From Oscillospiraceae bacterium (GTDB lineage: Bacteria > Bacillota > Clostridia > Oscillospirales > Ruminococcaceae), in the NCBI GenBank assembly GCA_017442085.1, contig JAFSAW010000009.1, positions 1 through 60,238 of the forward strand: DNA of 60,238 bases, written 5' to 3'. Below are positions 16,945 to 26,268 of this stretch, piece by piece (the first letter of the stretch is position 1; each line of letters begins with the position of its first letter). A model generated the notes under the pieces. That model did not search any database and had not been told where the DNA came from. It saw only the letters and a program-made list of their open reading frames with translations. A program made the translations under genes and the position numbers.

Positions 16945-18300
16945 TTATTTTCTTGTCTGCACAAATGCTTTTCCTCTCCAGCTTCCTTTTAAATATCTGA
17001 TAACGTTCATTGTTGTAACTGTCATCCAACCCATACCCATACCAAGCCATATTGACATTTCGCCATACTGAACTATGTGCACCAGCACATAAGTAAACGG
17101 CAGGCGTATTAAAATCATACAGATTGTTGTAAGCATGGAAAATTTGGCATCACCTACACCACGCAGGAAGTTTGAGAATGTCTGCATAATACCAAACAGA
17201 ATGTAAAGTTTGGAACAAAGCCTGATTGCTTCTGTACCTATTGCCATAACATTGGCATCGTCGCCCATACCGAACATCTGTATAAGTACACCTGCAATAA
17301 GCGGGAGAACAAACACAATTACAAGCCAGAAAGCTGCCTGCATTTTAAGCACATCTTTTACACCCTGTTTTGCTCTTTCTTCCTCCCCTGCACCGATATT
17401 CTGGCCTGCAAACATTGAAAGTGCCATTGCAAGGTTCATCTGTGGCATTGTAACAAAGTTTTCGATTTTATTTACAACACTGAATGCCGCTGTCATATCA
17501 GCACCGAAGAAGTTTACAAAACGCTGTACAACCATAAAGTTAAGGGACAGTACAGACTGCTGAATTGCAGACGGAACACCATATCTGATAACACCTTTCA
17601 GCAATTCAGTGTCAAAAACAAGTGTATTCCTTGTCAGCTTGAATATCTCATATTTTTTTCCTACATAAATATGACAGCATACGCAGCTGAGAGCCTGCGC
17701 AACCATTGTTGCAACGGCAACACCAACAACTGCCATATTAAACTGAATTACAAATAAAAGGTCAAGAATAATATTTGTAACAGCGGAAAGAATAAGAAAA
17801 TACAGTGGTGTTTTGCTGTCACCTACTGCACGCAGAACCGCTGCATACATATTGTAAATAACCGTAAAAGGATAACCGATAAAGGTTATAAACAGATAAA
17901 TATAGGAATCATCATATATTTCGGCAGGTGTCTGCAGCATATGCGTGAGCAAAGGATTTATAACCAGTATGCCGAAAATGCCAAGAACAACGGACAGCAC
18001 AACAGAAAACAGTGCGCTTGTGGAAAATGCTCTTTTAAGTCTGTCATATTCCCGTGCTCCATACAGCTGCGAAATAACAACTGACATACCTGTTGTAAAG
18101 CCTACCGCAAGGGAAAGCACCAAAAATTGAATGCTGAATGTGCCGCCTACCGCTGCTACGGCATTTTTACCCACAAAGTTGCCAACTATAATTGTATCAA
18201 CAGTACTGTACAGCTGCTGAAATATATTGCCGATAAGCATCGGTATTGCAAAAATCAATACCGCTTTGCCCGGATTGCCTGTAAGAAAATCCTGTTTCAA
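16945..18300 (-). CDS. MATE-family efflux transporter
   Basis: Cation-coupled multidrug/metabolite exporter, 451 residues and about 12 helices. The N-terminal half holds IPMLIGNIFQQLYSTVDTIIVGNFVG and AVGGTFSIQFL; the mirrored motif recurs near 235-260 (YGVPSAIQQSVLSLNFMVVQRFVNFFG), as in MATE proteins. The substrate is unknown. The TTG start at 18300 follows GGAGGCG at good spacing; residues before it are not open. It lies 25 bases after mutS2 and may be its last cotranscribed gene. Confidence 0.93.
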   Translation of the reverse strand: MKQDFLTGNPGKAVLIFAIPMLIGNIFQQLYSTVDTIIVGNFVGKNAVAAVGGTFSIQFLVLSLAVGFTTGMSVVISQLYGAREYDRLKRAFSTSALFSVVLSVVLGIFGILVINPLLTHMLQTPAEIYDDSYIYLFITFIGYPFTVIYNMYAAVLRAVGDSKTPLYFLILSAVTNIILDLLFVIQFNMAVVGVAVATMVAQALSCVCCHIYVGKKYEIFKLTRNTLVFDTELLKGVIRYGVPSAIQQSVLSLNFMVVQRFVNFFGADMTAAFSVVNKIENFVTMPQMNLAMALSMFAGQNIGAGEEERAKQGVKDVLKMQAAFWLVIVFVLPLIAGVLIQMFGMGDDANVMAIGTEAIRLCSKLYILFGIMQTFSNFLRGVGDAKFSMLTTICMILIRLPFTYVLVHIVQYGEMSIWLGMGMGWMTVTTMNVIRYLKGSWRGKAFVQTRK

Positions 18301-18325
18301 AATTTCGCCTCCGAAATTATACTAA

Positions 18326-20719
18326 TTATTTAAGTTCAACCACTGTTACGCCTGCTTCACCTTCACCGTAAACACCAAGTCGATAGTAGCTGACATGTTT
18401 GTGTTTTTTAAGGAATGAATGTATACCGCTGCGCAATGCACCTGTGCCTTTGCCGTGAATTATATATACTGTGTGCTGGCGGTTCATAAAACATCCGTCA
18501 AGGAAGCGGTCAACCTCCAGTATTGCTTCGTCAACTGTCATTCCGATAACGTTGATTTCCATACTTGCACTGCGTGTGGAAGCTGAAGCTGTATTATGTT
18601 TTGTGCCCTGACGCACATTGCGTGTGCCACCCTGATTTTTAGGCTTTTTGGCTGGAGCAATATCCTGATACAAATCGGAGATATGCACCTTTGTTTTTAT
18701 AATACCTGCAACAACATCAACCATACCGTCTTTATTTGCAGGCCCCTGAACAACTGCCTGCTTGTTGAGAGAACCGATAACAACTTTATCGCCTTTTTTA
18801 ACTGTTTCAACTTTAGGCAGTGCAATTGTTTCTTCTTCAGGCTTATCCACAGCAGAAATAAGTTTTGCAGTATCCTTGCGGGCAATCTCTCTTGCCTTCT
18901 GCAAGCGCTGCTGTGCTGAAATATTTTCCTGCTTCTGCAGCACTTTAAGCTCATCACTGAGACGGTATGCTTCGTCCTGAACTTTCTGTGCCTCATTTTT
19001 TGCCTTTGCTGTTATTGCATCGGCCTGCTGCTGTGCAGCTTTAAGTATCTGTGCGCTCTTTTCTTCCGCCTGACGCATCTTTGTGCCGGCATAATCCTTG
19101 AGCATTTCAATTTCTTCCTGGCCCGCTTTAAGCTGTTTTTTAAGGTCCTCCAACTGCGCCAGAACACTGTCCAGACGCTTTTCGTCTTCAGATAGGTGGC
19201 GTTTTGCATTTTCTATAACATCATCACCTATACCAAGACGTTTGGAGATGTAGAAAGCGTTGGATTTGCCCGGTACACCCATGATTATTTTATAGGTAGG
19301 CATAAGTGTATTTGTATCAAATTCACAGCTGGCATTCTGCACGCCCTCGGTTTCCAATGCATAAACCTTAAGCTCTCCATAATGGGTTGTTGCCATAACC
19401 TTACTGCCCTTGCTGCGCAGTTTTTCAATAATGCTCAGTGCCAGAGCTGCACCTTCTGCCGGGTCTGTACCTGCACCAAGCTCGTCCATAAGAACAAGGC
19501 TTTTTTCATTAGCCTGATTTAAAATCTGTCCGATGTTTTTCATATGGCCCGAAAAAGTGGACAGGCTTTGTTCGATACTCTGTTCGTCACCTATGTCAAC
19601 CAGAATATTTTCAAACACACATACTGAACTGCTTTCGTGTGCAGGGATAAGCATACCTGTGCAGGCCATAGCACAAAGCAAGCCCGCTGTTTTAAGGGAA
19701 ACAGTTTTACCGCCTGTATTAGGACCTGTGATTATCATAGAATCATAGCTGAAGCCAAGCTCGATATCTGTTGGCACAACCTTTGTTTTGTCAATAAGCG
19801 GGTGTCTTGCTTTTTTAAGGCTGAACTGCAAAGTTGGATTAACCTTTGGCATAACTGCATTCATAGCTATTGCAAGCTTTGCCTTTGCTACAATCATATC
19901 AATCTGCAGCATCTTTTCGTAACTGTCAAAAAACAAACGCGAGCACTGTGCAACCATACCGGAAAGTTTTGTGAGAATTTTGTTTATCTCATCCTGTTCT
20001 TCATTGAAAAGCTGCATAATTTTATTGTTTAAATCGGCAACTGCAACAGGCTCGATAAAATATGTAGAACCTGATGAGGATACATCGTGAACTGTGCCCG
20101 GTATTTCACCTTTGCATTCTGCTCTTACAGGCACAACAAATTTGTTGTTACGGATTGTAACAACGGCTTCCTGCAGATATTTCTGATAGGTCGAATTGCG
20201 TATAAGGCTTTCAAGCTTTTCTCTTACTGCACTTTCTGCTCTTTTGATTTTTCTTCTTATATCATACAGCGCATCAGAGGCATTGTCTGCCACCTGATTG
20301 TCTGAAAGTATGCTTTCGAAGATTGTTTTTTCAAGCTGTGGATTTTCGGTAAGAGACATAACTGTCCAGTCGATAATGTCACTGTTGCGTTCGTACTGCA
20401 GATACCATTTTTTTACACGGTCAAAATTGCGATACATTCTTGCAACTGTCAGCAGCTCTGCGCAGGAAAGCATTGCCCCCTTTTCGCTGTGCGCAACCGC
20501 ACCGTAACAGCCGTCTGCGTTATCAAGGCTTGGATTTCCGTATTTAAGCATATAGCTCATAACTGTATCTGTAGCAAGCAGACTGTTGTATACCTCTTCA
20601 TTGTCTGTAAACGGCATCAGCTTTACAGCCGCTTCTTTGTTTTCGTTAAACACGCAATAATGCGCAAGCTGCTGTGTTATAACATTGTATTCTATTGAAT
20701 TTAAACTTTTTTCTTTCAC
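18326..20719 (-). CDS. mutS2: MutS2 endonuclease/ATPase
   Basis: MutS-like ATPase that in Firmicutes acts on recombination intermediates and on collided ribosomes, not in mismatch repair. Residues 332-339 (GPNTGGKT) are the Walker A motif, followed by ABC-type Walker B (VLMDELGAGTDPAEG); a long coiled coil covers about 510-620. The C-terminal Smr nuclease domain (about 720-797) has the signature IHGKGTGALRSGI. Length 797 is standard. The GTG start at 20719 lies two bases after the recO stop, with a weak ribosome binding site, so coupling is likely. Confidence 0.95.
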   Translation of the reverse strand: MKEKSLNSIEYNVITQQLAHYCVFNENKEAAVKLMPFTDNEEVYNSLLATDTVMSYMLKYGNPSLDNADGCYGAVAHSEKGAMLSCAELLTVARMYRNFDRVKKWYLQYERNSDIIDWTVMSLTENPQLEKTIFESILSDNQVADNASDALYDIRRKIKRAESAVREKLESLIRNSTYQKYLQEAVVTIRNNKFVVPVRAECKGEIPGTVHDVSSSGSTYFIEPVAVADLNNKIMQLFNEEQDEINKILTKLSGMVAQCSRLFFDSYEKMLQIDMIVAKAKLAIAMNAVMPKVNPTLQFSLKKARHPLIDKTKVVPTDIELGFSYDSMIITGPNTGGKTVSLKTAGLLCAMACTGMLIPAHESSSVCVFENILVDIGDEQSIEQSLSTFSGHMKNIGQILNQANEKSLVLMDELGAGTDPAEGAALALSIIEKLRSKGSKVMATTHYGELKVYALETEGVQNASCEFDTNTLMPTYKIIMGVPGKSNAFYISKRLGIGDDVIENAKRHLSEDEKRLDSVLAQLEDLKKQLKAGQEEIEMLKDYAGTKMRQAEEKSAQILKAAQQQADAITAKAKNEAQKVQDEAYRLSDELKVLQKQENISAQQRLQKAREIARKDTAKLISAVDKPEEETIALPKVETVKKGDKVVIGSLNKQAVVQGPANKDGMVDVVAGIIKTKVHISDLYQDIAPAKKPKNQGGTRNVRQGTKHNTASASTRSASMEINVIGMTVDEAILEVDRFLDGCFMNRQHTVYIIHGKGTGALRSGIHSFLKKHKHVSYYRLGVYGEGEAGVTVVELK

Positions 20720-20721
20720 TT

Positions 20722-21525
20722 TCAGTTACCTTTATCGTATTTATCTATTTCCTGCTGAATAACAGCATCAGTCATAGGTTTTAAAAAGTCCAGCGTTTTA
20801 TAATTTTCTTTTGTATGGTTAAGCACATATCTCTCGCACACCTGACACAGACGGATAAGGCTGAAACCTTTCAGCTTGAATGTAAACATCTTTTCAAGGT
20901 CTGCCAAAGCCAGATATCTTAAAGCCAGAATTACAGGAGCATCACAGGCAAAGCAGTTTTCATCATAAGGCTGTTTGCATCCCGGACATATAACAAAACC
21001 CCCAAGTGCATCAAACCAGAACATTTCGTTTTCGTACTGACCGCATCGTTTGCAGCCCACAAGACTTGGGCGAAAACCTATATCGCTCATAAGTCTCATT
21101 TCAAATGCTGCCTTGGTCATAAGCAGCGACCACTTGCCCTCGCACAGCATATGCAGACAGTTTAGATACAGCCGCAGAATATCATTTGAAACTTCATCAG
21201 GCACAACCACTTCGCACACCAATTCGGACATATACATAGCCAGCGCGATATTTTCCACCGATTCAGACAGGTTGTAAAACACTTTTTTTACCACAGCTTC
21301 ATTAAGCTGATACATTCTGTCACCTCTGCCTTCAAAGATGACAAACTCGCTGTATGTAAACAAGCCAGTAGAGCTATGAAACTTGTTTTTAAGTCTCATA
21401 GCTCCTTTGGCATATATTGAAATTACACCTAATTCTTTTGTGAGAACGGTTATTACCTTATCGCTCTCCTTCATTTGAAGCTCGCGCAGCACTACTCCGT
21501 TCACTTTTAACAGTTGGTTTGCCAT
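20722..21525 (-). CDS. recO: DNA repair protein RecO
   Basis: Loads RecA on SSB-coated DNA in the RecFOR pathway. The N-terminal OB fold begins VNGVVLRELQMKESDKVITVLT, then the helical domain and a zinc finger with C158, C161, C180 and C183. Length 267 is typical. The ATG at 21525 follows GAGG and lies inside the upstream small yqzL gene (68-base overlap). Confidence 0.95.
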   Translation of the reverse strand: MANQLLKVNGVVLRELQMKESDKVITVLTKELGVISIYAKGAMRLKNKFHSSTGLFTYSEFVIFEGRGDRMYQLNEAVVKKVFYNLSESVENIALAMYMSELVCEVVVPDEVSNDILRLYLNCLHMLCEGKWSLLMTKAAFEMRLMSDIGFRPSLVGCKRCGQYENEMFWFDALGGFVICPGCKQPYDENCFACDAPVILALRYLALADLEKMFTFKLKGFSLIRLCQVCERYVLNHTKENYKTLDFLKPMTDAVIQQEIDKYDKGN

Positions 21526-21637
21526 TAGCTACCTCTTTTATAATTTCCTGTCCTGCCTGTGACAAACACTGGCGGTAATGCAGATAATCCTCCACACTGC
21601 CTGTACGCAAAAATCTGTTCCAATAATCTATACGCAT
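21458..21637 (-). CDS. YqzL-like small protein
   Basis: Short gene of 59 codons between era and recO. The translation starts MRIDYWNRFLRTGSVEDYLHY, matching the YqzL pattern (aromatic-rich, W-x2-F-x2-TG-x3-YL-x-Y) of the small protein found upstream of recO in bacilli. AGGTGAT precedes the ATG at 21637 by four bases. It overlaps recO in another frame, so the last 22 residues may be unconstrained. Function unknown. Confidence 0.75.
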   Translation of the reverse strand: MRIDYWNRFLRTGSVEDYLHYRQCLSQAGQEIIKEVANGKPTVKSERSSAARASNEGER

Positions 21638-21711
21638 ACAATCACCTCACAAATTTTCTGTAAGGATATTATGCCTTATAGCATTTGGCTTATCAGTGGC
21701 AATTAAAGGTA

Positions 21712-22614
21712 TTATTCGTCTTTGAAACCAAAGTCATTAAGGATATAGTTGCTGTCGCGCCAGTCTTCCTTAACTTTTACCCAGCATTCCATAAACACTT
21801 TTGCACCAAGAAACTGTTCGATATCCATACGTGCCTGACTGCTGATTTTTTTAAGCATTGCACCCTGTTTGCCGATAATCATACCTTTGTGGCTTTTGCG
21901 CTCGCAGTAGATAACAACACTGATATCCACCATATTTTTGCTCTTGCGTTCCTTGAATTTTTCAACCTCAACATTTGTACCGTGAGGAATTTCGTCAAAA
22001 AGATTGAGCAAAAGCTTTTCGCGTACAATTTCGCTTACAATTACCTTTTCAGGCATATTTGTAATTGCATCTTCTTCAAAATAGTGCGGACCTTCCATGG
22101 CATAGCTGTCAATAACTGCCAGCAGTTCGTCAACACCATCGTTGTCCTTTGCACTTGTTGCAACAATTTTTTCAAACACGCCTATCGCTTTAAGCTTTTC
22201 TGTCTGTGCATCAAGGTCTGCAGCTTTTTTAAGAGTATCTTTTTTATTGATAACCGCAATTGCAGGAATTCTGTTTTTCTTTATACTGTCAACAAGGCCA
22301 AGTTCTGCTTCGTTCAGGTCGCCGTACGGTTCAAAAATCATAACAGCAAGGTCAACATCAGCAATTGTCTTGTGGCTTGTTTTTACCATTCTTTCACCCA
22401 ACTTTGTTCTCGGTGTATGGATACCGGGTGTGTCCATAAAAACAAACTGTGTTGCACCCTTTGTAAGAATACCTGTAATGCTTGTACGGGTTGTCTGCGG
22501 TTTTTGTGTTACTATGGCAATTTTTTCACCGAGAATAAGATTCATAAGTGAAGATTTGCCCACATTAGGCTTGCCAACCATGGCAACAAAGATTGATTTT
22601 GTGTTTAATTCCAT
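21712..22614 (-). CDS. era: GTPase Era
   Basis: Essential GTPase needed for 16S rRNA maturation and 30S assembly. G1 is GKPNVGKS (14-21), G2 TTRTSITGI, G3 DTPG and G4 NKKD. The C-terminal KH domain contains GMIIGKQGAMLKKI. Length 300 is normal. The ATG at 22614 starts MELNTKSIFVAMVGKPNVGK. It lies 16 bases after dgkA in the phoH-ybeY-dgkA-era operon. Confidence 0.98.
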   Translation of the reverse strand: MELNTKSIFVAMVGKPNVGKSSLMNLILGEKIAIVTQKPQTTRTSITGILTKGATQFVFMDTPGIHTPRTKLGERMVKTSHKTIADVDLAVMIFEPYGDLNEAELGLVDSIKKNRIPAIAVINKKDTLKKAADLDAQTEKLKAIGVFEKIVATSAKDNDGVDELLAVIDSYAMEGPHYFEEDAITNMPEKVIVSEIVREKLLLNLFDEIPHGTNVEVEKFKERKSKNMVDISVVIYCERKSHKGMIIGKQGAMLKKISSQARMDIEQFLGAKVFMECWVKVKEDWRDSNYILNDFGFKDE

Positions 22615-22630
22615 ATTTTTACCTTTTAAT

Positions 22631-23089
22631 CTATTTTTTTGAATTATCGATAGTTATAAATTTATACGAAGCAAAAAGTGTAACGGCAAAAGCCGCAATC
22701 ATTAAGGGATTTGTTTTGAAAAAAAGAAATATTTCTTTAAAAACTTCTACATTCCAGAACAACATAATGCCCGCAACCGCAGCACCAATTGCAGCAAGCA
22801 GAACACCGCCTGCAGCGGTATCCTTTGCTTCACCTGCCTGCATATAATGCGCTTTGTCAGGCTTGTCCACTGCTCTTTCAACAGCTGTATTCATAAGCTC
22901 AAAAGCAAGTACGTTAAAACATATAAGCACCAGAATAATGTTTTGTGTCAAAGTAAAATCGTAAAACCTTGAAAAAATCAGCACATAAAATGCGGCTACA
23001 ATGTCAATGCGCACATTGCGCTCGGTTTTTATGCCTATCCATATGCCATTCAAAGCATATCCCAGACTTTTTACAAATTTTGCAAGCAT
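22631..23089 (-). CDS. dgkA: Undecaprenol/diacylglycerol kinase DgkA
   Basis: Small integral membrane kinase; in Gram-positive bacteria it phosphorylates undecaprenol to recycle the cell-wall carrier lipid. The conserved NVRIDIVAAF, FELMNTAVERAVD (catalytic E..N..E) and AKDTAAGGVLLAAI segments are all present. Of 152 residues, the last 30 form a fourth hydrophobic segment, slightly longer than usual. It lies nine bases after ybeY. Confidence 0.94.
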   Translation of the reverse strand: MLAKFVKSLGYALNGIWIGIKTERNVRIDIVAAFYVLIFSRFYDFTLTQNIILVLICFNVLAFELMNTAVERAVDKPDKAHYMQAGEAKDTAAGGVLLAAIGAAVAGIMLFWNVEVFKEIFLFFKTNPLMIAAFAVTLFASYKFITIDNSKK

Positions 23090-23098
23090 AATTTCCTC

Positions 23099-23599
23099 TT
23101 ATTCAACGTCCTGACCGTATGTAAATGTTCTCTGCAAACCAAGTTTTGCAAGCACAGTTTCTTCTTTTTCACGCATTATGGCTGCTTCTCTGCCGCCGTT
23201 TTCGTGGTCATAGCCAAGCAGATGATACATAGAGTGCACTGTAAGAAATGCCACCTCGCGCTGCAGGGAATGGCCGTACATTTCTGCCTGTTCCATAGCA
23301 CGTTCAAGGCTTATTACTATATCGCCAAGCAACAGGGTTTCTGTTTCCGGATCAATATCATATGTGTCATCTTCTCCCAATGGAAAAGACAGCACGTCTG
23401 TTGGCTGCGGTTTGTTGCGGTATTCGCCGTTAAGCTGAGCAATCTGCTGGTTATCCACAAATGTAACCGAAACCTCGCATGGCTGTTCAAATTCTTCGGT
23501 TGCAAGCACTGCATTGCAGCTTCTTCTTACAAGAATTTTTATGCCTGACGGAATTTTTACCGCTTTCTGTGTATTTGTAATCAAAACTTTATTTGCCAT
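23099..23599 (-). CDS. ybeY: Endoribonuclease YbeY
   Basis: Zinc-dependent RNase for 16S rRNA 3' maturation and ribosome quality control. The metal motif HSMYHLLGYDH supplies H122, H126 and H132 (counted from the ATG at 23599); TDVLSFPLG and GDIVIS are further conserved strands. I place the start at 23599 (MANKVLITNT, 166 residues), because the upstream extension to 23671 lies inside phoH and is not conserved in the family. It overlaps phoH by 11 bases. Confidence 0.95.
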   Translation of the reverse strand: MANKVLITNTQKAVKIPSGIKILVRRSCNAVLATEEFEQPCEVSVTFVDNQQIAQLNGEYRNKPQPTDVLSFPLGEDDTYDIDPETETLLLGDIVISLERAMEQAEMYGHSLQREVAFLTVHSMYHLLGYDHENGGREAAIMREKEETVLAKLGLQRTFTYGQDVE

Positions 23600-24596
23600 T
23601 TTTGTTTTTAACCTCTCTTTTTTTGTCTGTGCGCTGAGTTGGTTTGTCCTTGTTTGCCTTTTCGTAGGCAAGCACTATATCCTGTACCAGTTTGTGACGT
23701 ACAACGTCTTTTTCTGACAAACGGATTATAGCAATATCTTCTATCCCTTTAAGAATTGATATTGCATCTTTAAGCCCCGACTTTTTATCTGCAGGCAGGT
23801 CAATCTGTGTTACGTCACCTGTTACAACAATCTTTGAACCGTTACCCATACGGGTAAGAAACATCTTCATCTGTTCTTTTGTTGTATTCTGTGCTTCGTC
23901 CAGAATGATAAAACTGTCATCAAGGGTACGTCCGCGCATATATGCCAGCGGTGCAACTTCGATTACACCCTTTTCCATAAGTTTCTGAAAAGTTTCGGGG
24001 CCTATCATATCAAACAGTCCGTCATAAAGCGGGCGAAGATAAGGGTCAACCTTGTTCTGCAGGTCACCCGGCAGAAAGCCCAGTTTTTCACCTGCTTCAA
24101 CTGCAGGACGTGTAAGAATAATTCTTGAAACCTGTCCTGATTTAAATGCCTTTACAGCCATAGCCACTGCAAGATATGTTTTGCCTGTACCTGCAGGGCC
24201 TATGCCGAATGTAATGCTGTTTTTGCTGATTGCTTTAAGATATTCCGCCTGCCCCAATGTTTTGGAACGTATTGGTTTGCCTTTGGCTGTAAGAATAACA
24301 AGGTCTGTATTTATATTACGCAGCTTGTCGTGATCACCGCTCTGTGCCATATTTATGCAGTAATGTACAGACTGTTCATCAATACCTGTACCCTGTGTGT
24401 GCAGTTCTGTCATAGCATTAAGCGCACTTACTGCTTTGTTTATATTTTCAGTTTCTCCCGAAATTTTAAACTCTGTGCCACGGCATATAACCGAAACGCC
24501 AAACGCCTTCTCCAAATCGTAAATATTTTTATTAAAAGGGCCGCTTATAAGCAGCGCAATATCATTGGTCAAAGCTTCAAAAATCTTTTCTGCCAA
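23589..24596 (-). CDS. PhoH-like ATPase
   Basis: Cytoplasmic ATPase of the PhoH/YbeZ family, tied to YbeY in RNA metabolism. An N-terminal KH-like region precedes the P-loop GPAGTGKTYLA and Walker B (FIILDEAQNTT); both are intact. I place the start at the TTG at 24596, seven bases after AGAGG, giving MAEKIFEALTND and 335 residues; the frame is open further to 24659 but without a site. ybeY is translationally coupled downstream. Confidence 0.93.
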   Translation of the reverse strand: MAEKIFEALTNDIALLISGPFNKNIYDLEKAFGVSVICRGTEFKISGETENINKAVSALNAMTELHTQGTGIDEQSVHYCINMAQSGDHDKLRNINTDLVILTAKGKPIRSKTLGQAEYLKAISKNSITFGIGPAGTGKTYLAVAMAVKAFKSGQVSRIILTRPAVEAGEKLGFLPGDLQNKVDPYLRPLYDGLFDMIGPETFQKLMEKGVIEVAPLAYMRGRTLDDSFIILDEAQNTTKEQMKMFLTRMGNGSKIVVTGDVTQIDLPADKKSGLKDAISILKGIEDIAIIRLSEKDVVRHKLVQDIVLAYEKANKDKPTQRTDKKREVKNKNGK

Positions 24597-24635
24597 AATT
24601 ACACCTCTTGATAAATTATAATTTTTCAATTTAAT

Positions 24636-24664
24636 AGTATAACATATATTTTCCAACAAGTAAA
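24636..24664 (-). promoter_or_regulatory. Probable phoH operon promoter
   Basis: Minus strand TTTACT (24659-24664), 17-base spacer, TATACT (24636-24641), 40 bases upstream of the phoH start. It suggests phoH-ybeY-dgkA-era has its own start separate from yqfCD. Confidence 0.55.
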
Positions 24665-24781
24665 TTATATTCGCTTATTTTACTTTTAATCTTGCACGGT
24701 ATTTAAAACCAATTCTCTCCATCTGTTTCGGAAGAAATGTGGTTTATATTTTAGAGCGCAGTACAAATCAAGAATTGTTAA

Positions 24782-25915
24782 TTATTTAGCTATATCATAA
24801 TACCCCTGAACTGTGCACACCAATGTAAGCACATCACCCGAAACCGAATACTCATAATTTTTACCCTCAACTTCTTCCAGCGATATGTCATTTTTTATCA
24901 GCGTGTGCACAATATCCTTTGCTGCTGCAAGGGCTGTCTGTTCATCCCTTTTCAAATCTGCCTGCTCTTTTTTGTAATATTCCGTTTTTTCTACAGTAAG
25001 CGGCAGGTTAAAACCTAAAAAGTTTATATATCTGAAAGATTTTTCTGTATCATACACAGAAAAACCCCGTATGTTTTCATTTTTCAGCGGAATATTAATC
25101 CCCATTGTTTTCAAAACTGTTTTTTCTGCTTTTTCTCCATTTCTTATCCAAACAGTTTTGTCCATATCCACCTGTGCAGTATATTTTTTTATACAGGCTG
25201 CTTTTATATACGCCCTTGGCTTGACACTGTGCAGTTTTCCGTTGCGGTCAATGTATGTGGAACTGACAAGTAACTGCCCTTTTGTTACAGTCTGCCCTGT
25301 TTTTATATCTGAAAACCCGCTGTAAATGCGCAGGTCTTCTATTACTCCGTTCTGTGAAGCTGTAATATTTCCTGATGCAAGGTTTTCAAGATACTGTTTT
25401 CGTTCTGTCACAGGGTCAACCTTACAGGTTAAAATGCCTTTATAGAAATTCATCGTAACGTATCCTACATCTTCCACATCCATAAAAATCTGCTGGATTA
25501 TATTCTGGTTTTTTTCCTGCGAAAAAACCGCGCCTGTATAAACGTCATTATTATACAGAAGATTGTAAACTGCATTGTTTATCTGACTGTCCGGAGAGAT
25601 AACGTCAATACGCCATATAAGTTTGCTGAACAAAAAAATGTAAACCAGAATACTTACAGCTGATACAGCTATACTTTTGCGGCAGACTGTTTTTTTCAGC
25701 AAAAAGTAAATCCCCTTGCGCTGTATTATCCTTGTTCTGCACTGATATTTTTTTGCAGTTTTTGCTATTTCAAAATAATCCTGAGGTCTGCAGATAAACT
25801 GTACACCAAATTGAGTGCTTTTTATTGATGAAATCAAAAAACCTTTTTCTATCAGATGATTCAGTAAATCATTATACAGTCCCGAAATAATCTCTATTTT
25901 CAGTTTACTGTACAT
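24782..25915 (-). CDS. yqfD: Sporulation protein YqfD
   Basis: Sporulation protein of the YqfD family, needed in B. subtilis for efficient spore formation; molecular role unknown. The soluble N-terminus is followed by one membrane helix near residues 81-97. The large extracytoplasmic C-terminal part has the family pattern NGVIEDLRIYSGFSDIKTGQTVTKGQLLVS, a lipoyl/hybrid-motif-like fold. Length 377 is normal. It begins three bases after yqfC. Confidence 0.92.
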   Translation of the reverse strand: MYSKLKIEIISGLYNDLLNHLIEKGFLISSIKSTQFGVQFICRPQDYFEIAKTAKKYQCRTRIIQRKGIYFLLKKTVCRKSIAVSAVSILVYIFLFSKLIWRIDVISPDSQINNAVYNLLYNNDVYTGAVFSQEKNQNIIQQIFMDVEDVGYVTMNFYKGILTCKVDPVTERKQYLENLASGNITASQNGVIEDLRIYSGFSDIKTGQTVTKGQLLVSSTYIDRNGKLHSVKPRAYIKAACIKKYTAQVDMDKTVWIRNGEKAEKTVLKTMGINIPLKNENIRGFSVYDTEKSFRYINFLGFNLPLTVEKTEYYKKEQADLKRDEQTALAAAKDIVHTLIKNDISLEEVEGKNYEYSVSGDVLTLVCTVQGYYDIAK

Positions 25916-25918
25916 TTT

Positions 25919-26212
25919 CTACCTCTCTTTTGCAAAAATTTCTATCTTTTCTATTATTCCGCATGCTGTTGCAAAATGTCTGTCACAATGGGTTATCACC
26001 AGATTTGTACCATATATGTAAACTATTTTATTTTTTGTTTCTATGGCTGCCTTTTCGTTTGTATAGTCAATTATCTTTCTGAAATTTTCCAGTGTAATTC
26101 CCCCGTCCATATCAATTGTAAGAGAGGTTGCACTTGATGTATCTGTTTTTGAAAACATATCTTTAAAAACATTTATCAGCGGCAGTTTTTCTTTTATCGG
26201 TTTTAATTTCAC
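25919..26212 (-). CDS. yqfC: Sporulation protein YqfC (YabP family)
   Basis: Small YabP/YqfC-family sporulation protein, expressed with yqfD in the mother cell of B. subtilis. The core LTIDMDGGITLENFRKIIDYTNEKAAI and YGTNLVI is typical of the family. I choose the GTG at 26212 (MKLKPIKEKLPL, 97 residues) because AGGTG lies seven bases upstream; the GTG at 26221 lies inside that site. It is divergent from the ylbJ-like gene, with 56 bases between. Confidence 0.9.
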   Translation of the reverse strand: MKLKPIKEKLPLINVFKDMFSKTDTSSATSLTIDMDGGITLENFRKIIDYTNEKAAIETKNKIVYIYGTNLVITHCDRHFATACGIIEKIEIFAKER

Positions 26213-26268
26213 ACCAATCACCTAAAATCATTTTTATTAACATATATATTTATAAGTGAGGTGATGAT

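Noticed and set aside
21685..22551. 288-codon open frame opposite era
   Set aside because: Antisense shadow of a highly expressed gene, no domain seen.
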